Positions 6,025 through 9,346 of a DNA stretch of 9,346 bases are shown piece after piece. The position numbers and the translations under genes were made by a program. The notes beneath the pieces were generated by a model. That model ran no database searches and was not told the DNA's origin. It worked only from the letters and a program-made list of their open reading frames with translations. Numbering within the stretch: position 1 is the first letter of the stretch; each line of letters opens with the position of its first letter. This DNA comes from Paracoccaceae bacterium (GTDB lineage Bacteria > Pseudomonadota > Alphaproteobacteria > Rhodobacterales > Rhodobacteraceae). The stretch lies in contig SLKB01000003.1 of assembly GCA_007134805.1 (NCBI GenBank), forward strand, positions 1-9,346. The letters run 5' to 3'.

Positions 6025-6057
6025 ACCCTCAGCCCTGACCCGACGGAGTTCCCGCCC

Positions 6058-7236
6058 ATGTCCGCACAAATGTCTGCACAGACCCTGAAGCCAACGGCCT
6101 GTCTGGCACTTGCCGACGGCACGATCTTCTACGGGCGCGGCTTCGGTGCCACCGGCCAGACAGTGGCCGAACTGTGCTTCAACACGGCGATGACCGGCTA
6201 TCAGGAGATCATGACCGACCCCTCCTATGCCGGGCAGATCGTGACCTTCACCTTCCCCCATATCGGCAATGTCGGCGTGAACCCCGAAGACGACGAGACC
6301 GCCGAGCCCTTCGCGGCCGGCATGGTTGTCAAATGGGATCCGACAGCGCCCTCGAACTGGCGCGCCACCGCGCCTTTGGTGGAGTGGCTGGGTGCGCGGG
6401 GCCGGATCTGCATGGGCGGCGTCGATACCCGCCGGCTGACCCGCGCGATCCGTCAGCAGGGCGCGCCGCATGTCGCGCTCGCCCATGATCCGGACGGAAG
6501 TTTCGACATTGAGGCGCTGGTGGCGCAGGCGCGGGCGTGGAAAGGGCTTGTGGGCCTCGATCTGGCGCGCGAGGTCAGTTGCACGCAATCCTATCGCTGG
6601 GACGAGATGCGCTGGGCCTGGCCAGAGGGATACACCCGTCAGACAGCCCCCCTCCACAAGGTGGTCGCCATCGATTACGGGGCCAAGCGCAACATATTGC
6701 GCAGCCTCGCCTCGGCCGGGTGTGATGTCACCGTGATGCCGGCAACCGCGACGGCCGAGGATGTGCTCGCACTCAACCCCGACGGCGTCTTCCTGTCGAA
6801 CGGGCCGGGCGATCCGGCCGCGACGGGCGAATATGCCGTGCCGATGATCAAGGGTGTGCTTGCGGCCGATCTGCCGGTCTTCGGGGTGTGTCTCGGGCAT
6901 CAGATGCTCGCGCTTGCGCTGGGCGCGCGGACCGTGAAGATGAACCATGGCCATCACGGGGCGAACCATCCGGTCAAGGATCATGAGACCGGCAAGGTCG
7001 AGGTCACATCGATGAACCATGGCTTTGCCGTCGACAGCCAGAGCCTGCCCGCGAATGTGGACGAGACCCATGTCTCGCTCTTCGACGGGTCGAATTGCGG
7101 CATCCGCTTGCGCGACAAGCCCGTGTTTTCGGTCCAGCATCACCCCGAGGCAAGCCCGGGCCCGCAGGACAGCTTCTATCTGTTCGAACGCTTTGCTGCC
7201 TCCATCGCCAGCCGCAAGCAGGGATCCGCGCCCTGA
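6058..7236 (+). CDS. carA: carbamoyl-phosphate synthase small subunit
   Basis: This 392-residue glutaminase subunit of carbamoyl-phosphate synthase releases ammonia from glutamine and passes it to CarB for pyrimidine and arginine synthesis. The N-terminal CarA domain (about 10-190) includes FNTAMTGYQEI (41-51), a family hallmark, and DTRRLTR (123-129). The class I amidotransferase domain (about 200-385) has SNGPGDP (247-253), the nucleophile Cys278 in GVCLGHQ, and His362/Glu364 in HHPEASPGP. All active-site residues are present and the length is normal. The ATG at 6058 is chosen for GGAG 9 bases upstream. In-frame ATGs at 6022 and 6070 have no such site. carB is not adjacent, as in many alphaproteobacteria, so the two subunits are presumably expressed separately. 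Confidence 0.95.
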   Translation: MSAQMSAQTLKPTACLALADGTIFYGRGFGATGQTVAELCFNTAMTGYQEIMTDPSYAGQIVTFTFPHIGNVGVNPEDDETAEPFAAGMVVKWDPTAPSNWRATAPLVEWLGARGRICMGGVDTRRLTRAIRQQGAPHVALAHDPDGSFDIEALVAQARAWKGLVGLDLAREVSCTQSYRWDEMRWAWPEGYTRQTAPLHKVVAIDYGAKRNILRSLASAGCDVTVMPATATAEDVLALNPDGVFLSNGPGDPAATGEYAVPMIKGVLAADLPVFGVCLGHQMLALALGARTVKMNHGHHGANHPVKDHETGKVEVTSMNHGFAVDSQSLPANVDETHVSLFDGSNCGIRLRDKPVFSVQHHPEASPGPQDSFYLFERFAASIASRKQGSAP

Positions 7237-7246
7237 TCGCTAAATC

Positions 7247-7304
7247 TTAACCGCGCCTAACGCAAAGGTTAACCGCGCGCCCGGTCCGTTAACCCTTTGT
7301 TAAC
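7247..7304. promoter_or_regulatory. phased array of TTAAC half-sites
   Basis: Four TTAAC words start at 7247, 7269, 7289 and 7300, spaced 22, 20 and 11 bp, so close to whole turns of the helix. Three of them are the palindrome GTTAAC. By eye no other TTAA exists in the window, whose composition strongly disfavours it. TTAA(C) is the half-site of the response regulator CtrA. The arms at 7263-7273 and 7288-7299 also form an 11-bp inverted repeat with one bulged base. Confidence 0.6.
7289..7304 (+). promoter_or_regulatory. CtrA box, TTAA-N7-TTAAC
   Basis: This exactly matches the gapped consensus of CtrA, the alphaproteobacterial cell-cycle and motility regulator. The seven-base spacer is CCCTTTG. 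It lies 45 bases upstream of the glycosyltransferase start codon, a place from which CtrA could recruit or block RNA polymerase. Activation or repression cannot be told from the sequence. Confidence 0.6.
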
Positions 7305-7314
7305 GCAGGCCATG

Positions 7315-7341
7315 CTCTAGTCGGCCTGAATCTGGCTAGAG
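7315..7341 (+). other. 5' leader hairpin before the glycosyltransferase RBS
   Basis: CTCTAG (7315-7320) pairs with CTAGAG (7336-7341). In RNA the stem extends inward by U-G, C-G, G-U and G-C pairs to 10 bp, with a 7-base loop. It ends one base before the G-rich stretch GGGGG (7343-7347) that serves as ribosome binding site for the ATG at 7350. It could tune translation. It lacks a following T tract, so it is not an obvious terminator for carA. Confidence 0.45.
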
Positions 7342-7349
7342 TGGGGGTC

Positions 7350-9275
7350 ATGCATCACAGCGCGGCATACAGGACAGGTCGTGCCGGCCCCGCAATTCTG
7401 CGCGCGCCGTTACAGCTTGTCGTGGAGCGCCGTGCGGACGCTGACCGGCCGGCGCTGGGGCGCATCCTGCAGGAAATGGGCGCCGTCGCGCCCGCGGATC
7501 TTCTGCGCGCGCTTGAGATGCAGTCGCGCCGGGCGGTTGATCTGGGCGATCTGCTGCTCGCCCAGGGGCTCGTCACGCAAGAGCAATTGGCGCAGGCGCG
7601 CTCGCGTCAATACCAGACCCGCTGTTACGACCAGTACAGCCCGCCGCCCGACCCGCGGCTGATCGACCGCCTGGGCGTGCAGCGCTGTCTCGCGCTGCAC
7701 TGTCTGCCCTGGATGCAGGCGGGGGCGGTCACGGTTGTCGCGACCGCACGCCCGCTGCAATTCGAGAATCATCGCGCCGAGCTGGAGGCGCTCTTCGGCC
7801 CTGTCGTCATGGTGCTCGTGAGCGAGACCGACCTGCATGCGTGCCTGCTGCGCACCCGCCGGACGCGCCTGAAGCTCTGGGCCGAGACCTGCGTACCCGC
7901 GAAGGAAAGCTGCCGTGCGATGCATGCGCGCAGTTTCGGCCGGGCGCTGGGAGGCGCGCTGCTGCTGGTGCTGGCGGCCGCGCTCTATGCGCCGGTGCTG
8001 GTGCTCGCGGTGCTGACATGCCTGACCTGTACGGCGCTGCTGTTGTCCTCGGGGCTGAAACTTGCAGCCTTCCTCAGCCTGCGCCGCGCGCCCGCGCCGG
8101 CCTTCCCGGTGGTCACGACCCCGCTTGCGGTGCACCGCAAGCCGGTCGTGAGCATCCTCGTGCCGATGTATGACGAACCCGAGGTTGTACCGCGGCTGAT
8201 CAACCGGCTCTCGCGCCTGACCTGGCCGCGGGAATTGCTCGACATCCTGCTGGTTGTCGAAGAGCAGGATGTCGCGACGCGCGCGGCGCTTGATCACGCG
8301 GAGCTCCCGCACTGGATGCGGGTGATCCCGGTGCCCGACGGGAAGCTCAAGACCAAGCCGCGCGCGCTGAATTTCGCGATGCTCTTCGCGCGCGGCCGGA
8401 TTGTCGGGGTCTATGACGCAGAGGATGCCCCCGAGCCCGACCAGATCCATCGGGTGGTGCGCTGTTTTCAGGAAGGACCGCCCAATCTCGCCTGTGTGCA
8501 GGGTGTGCTCGATTTCTACAATGCGCGTGCGAACTGGATCTCGCGCTGTTTCAGCATCGAATACGCGTCATGGTTCCGGATCATCCTGCCGGGCATGCAG
8601 CGGCTGGGCCTCGCCGTGCCGCTTGGGGGCACGACACTTTTCTTCCGCCGCGACATCCTGGAAAAGCTCGGTGCCTGGGACGCGCATAATGTGACCGAGG
8701 ATGCCGATCTCGGGATCCGGCTGGCCCGGCATGGCTACTACACGCAACTGCTCGACACGGTCACCGAGGAAGAAGCCAGTTGCCACCCGCTGGCCTGGGT
8801 CAAGCAGCGCTCGCGCTGGCTCAAGGGCTATGCGATCACCTGGCTTGTGCATATGCGCGAGCCGGTGCAGCTCTGGCGGCAACTGGGTGCGTGGCGCTTC
8901 TTCGGGGTGCAGGTGCTGTTCCTCGGCACCTTGCTGCAATTCATGTTCGCGCCGCTCCTGTGGTCATTCTGGCTGATTCTGCTGGGGTTCGGGCATCCCT
9001 TGCCCGAGATCCTGCCCGCACCGCTGATCATCGGCTTCGTGGCGCTGTTCCTCGGCTCCGAGCTCGTGTCGCTCATCATCGGCTTTGCCGCCACGAAAAG
9101 CGTGCGCCACCGGCATCTGCGATTCTGGCTGCTCGCGCTGCATGCCTATTTCCCGCTTGCCGTGCTCGCCGTCTACAAGGCGTTGTGGGAACTCGTGCGC
9201 GCGCCCTTCTACTGGGACAAGACCGCGCATGGCGAGTTCGATGCCGAGATCGACAAGATCCGCGTGCTGATCTGA
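7350..9275 (+). CDS. MshEN-domain GT2 membrane polysaccharide synthase
   Basis: This 641-residue inner-membrane glycosyltransferase should polymerise a polysaccharide from a nucleotide sugar and move it across the membrane. Residues 35-87 hold two tandem copies of the MshEN pattern, LG..L...G(x)5-6L..(x)..Q, at L36-Q58 and L65-Q87; the GspE/MshE-type N-terminal domain runs to about 168. In MshE and relatives it binds c-di-GMP. Two membrane helices follow at about 199-243. The GT2 core runs from about 265 to 500: VSILVPMYDE (267-276), DAED (356-359) for metal and nucleotide, TED (449-451) with the probable catalytic base, and QRSRW (486-490), the QxxRW mark of processive synthases. Further helices lie at about 516-545, 556-580 and 590-612. 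The ATG at 7350 has GGGGG just upstream; an in-frame GTG at 7341 would lie in the leader hairpin. The sugar is unknown. Confidence 0.88.
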   Translation: MHHSAAYRTGRAGPAILRAPLQLVVERRADADRPALGRILQEMGAVAPADLLRALEMQSRRAVDLGDLLLAQGLVTQEQLAQARSRQYQTRCYDQYSPPPDPRLIDRLGVQRCLALHCLPWMQAGAVTVVATARPLQFENHRAELEALFGPVVMVLVSETDLHACLLRTRRTRLKLWAETCVPAKESCRAMHARSFGRALGGALLLVLAAALYAPVLVLAVLTCLTCTALLLSSGLKLAAFLSLRRAPAPAFPVVTTPLAVHRKPVVSILVPMYDEPEVVPRLINRLSRLTWPRELLDILLVVEEQDVATRAALDHAELPHWMRVIPVPDGKLKTKPRALNFAMLFARGRIVGVYDAEDAPEPDQIHRVVRCFQEGPPNLACVQGVLDFYNARANWISRCFSIEYASWFRIILPGMQRLGLAVPLGGTTLFFRRDILEKLGAWDAHNVTEDADLGIRLARHGYYTQLLDTVTEEEASCHPLAWVKQRSRWLKGYAITWLVHMREPVQLWRQLGAWRFFGVQVLFLGTLLQFMFAPLLWSFWLILLGFGHPLPEILPAPLIIGFVALFLGSELVSLIIGFAATKSVRHRHLRFWLLALHAYFPLAVLAVYKALWELVRAPFYWDKTAHGEFDAEIDKIRVLI

Positions 9276-9294
9276 GGCCCGGGCCCATCAGGGC
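9276..9294 (+). other. GC palindromes after the glycosyltransferase stop
   Basis: Immediately after the stop codon is the palindrome GGCCCGGGCC (9276-9285), overlapping a small stem GCCC-ATCA-GGGC (9283-9294) that G-U pairs could lengthen. They may mark the 3' end of the transcript, but no T run follows. Confidence 0.2.
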
Positions 9295-9305
9295 TTGCCA
9301 AGACA

Positions 9306-9346
9306 GGGCAGGGCAGGGCAGCCTTTCGCCCGAAAGAGCCCGAAAG
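9306..9346. repeat. short tandem repeats and a small hairpin at the window edge
   Basis: GGGCA is repeated three times in tandem (9306-9320). Then CTTTCG-CC-CGAAAG (9323-9336) forms a 6-bp inverted repeat. The unit GCCCGAAAGA (9328-9337) repeats at 9338-9346 and is cut by the window end. The CTTTCG arm could pair with either CGAAAG copy. These may belong to a terminator or a longer repeat array beyond the edge. Confidence 0.45.

Noticed and set aside
5923..7143. 406-codon minus-strand open frame antisense to carA
   Set aside because: It is rich in His, Arg and Gly with no domain pattern, and it mirrors carA codons. The carA product has all active-site residues.
7410..8450. 346-codon minus-strand open frame antisense to the glycosyltransferase
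   Set aside because: The composition is Arg/Gln/His-rich without motifs, and the sense strand has ordered MshEN, membrane and GT2 features.
1..9346. A new defence, mobile or multi-gene system
   Set aside because: No transposase, integrase, nuclease, helicase, toxin-antitoxin, CRISPR or biosynthetic cluster genes are visible. Every larger ORF fits a common family.

Overview
The window is a GC-rich, densely packed stretch of what looks like an alphaproteobacterial chromosome, most likely from the Rhodobacteraceae. The grounds are base composition, a DUF2125 protein, a UbiH-type flavin hydroxylase with the EAAH motif variant, a divergent yqeY/carA pair, a carA without an adjacent carB, and a CtrA-type binding site (TTAA-N7-TTAAC). 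This assignment rests on recognising families and layout; no search was possible. Nine complete genes are supported. No RNA genes, insertion sequences, CRISPR arrays or phage genes were seen, and no gap between genes exceeds about 180 bases. Codon use and GC look even throughout, so this reads as stable core genome rather than an island.

Layout. A DUF2125 membrane-anchored protein (-, 13-933) is divergent from a ChaC-type gamma-glutamylcyclotransferase (+, 1003-1584). ChaC converges on, and overlaps by 41 bp, a UbiH-family FAD monooxygenase (-, 1544-2734). Upstream on the same strand are a 68-residue two-helix membrane protein (-, 2817-3023) and a HAD-type pyrimidine 5'-nucleotidase (-, 3111-3758). 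A GntR/FCD regulator (+, 3848-4501) diverges from the nucleotidase. Across a likely terminator region lie an exported dienelactone-hydrolase-family protein (-, 4588-5328) and a YqeY protein (-, 5423-5881). yqeY is divergent from carA (+, 6058-7236). The last gene is a large membrane glycosyltransferase (+, 7350-9275).

Most of the genes are housekeeping functions with no shared pathway: ubiquinone synthesis, glutathione turnover, nucleotide salvage, carbamoyl phosphate synthesis. The part most worth attention is the carA-glycosyltransferase gap together with the glycosyltransferase. All four TTAA words I could find by eye in the window lie within 57 bp of that gap, spaced 22, 20 and 11 bp, so roughly on one face of the helix. 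The last two form an exact TTAA-N7-TTAAC box, the classical CtrA site. The enzyme downstream carries two tandem motifs of the MshEN type, a known c-di-GMP-binding domain, fused in front of a processive GT2 synthase core. The inference is a polysaccharide synthase controlled by CtrA at transcription and by c-di-GMP at the protein level. A 10-bp-stem hairpin just before its ribosome binding site may add a translational layer. The rest of the window looks ordinary, apart from small inverted repeats in several promoter regions.
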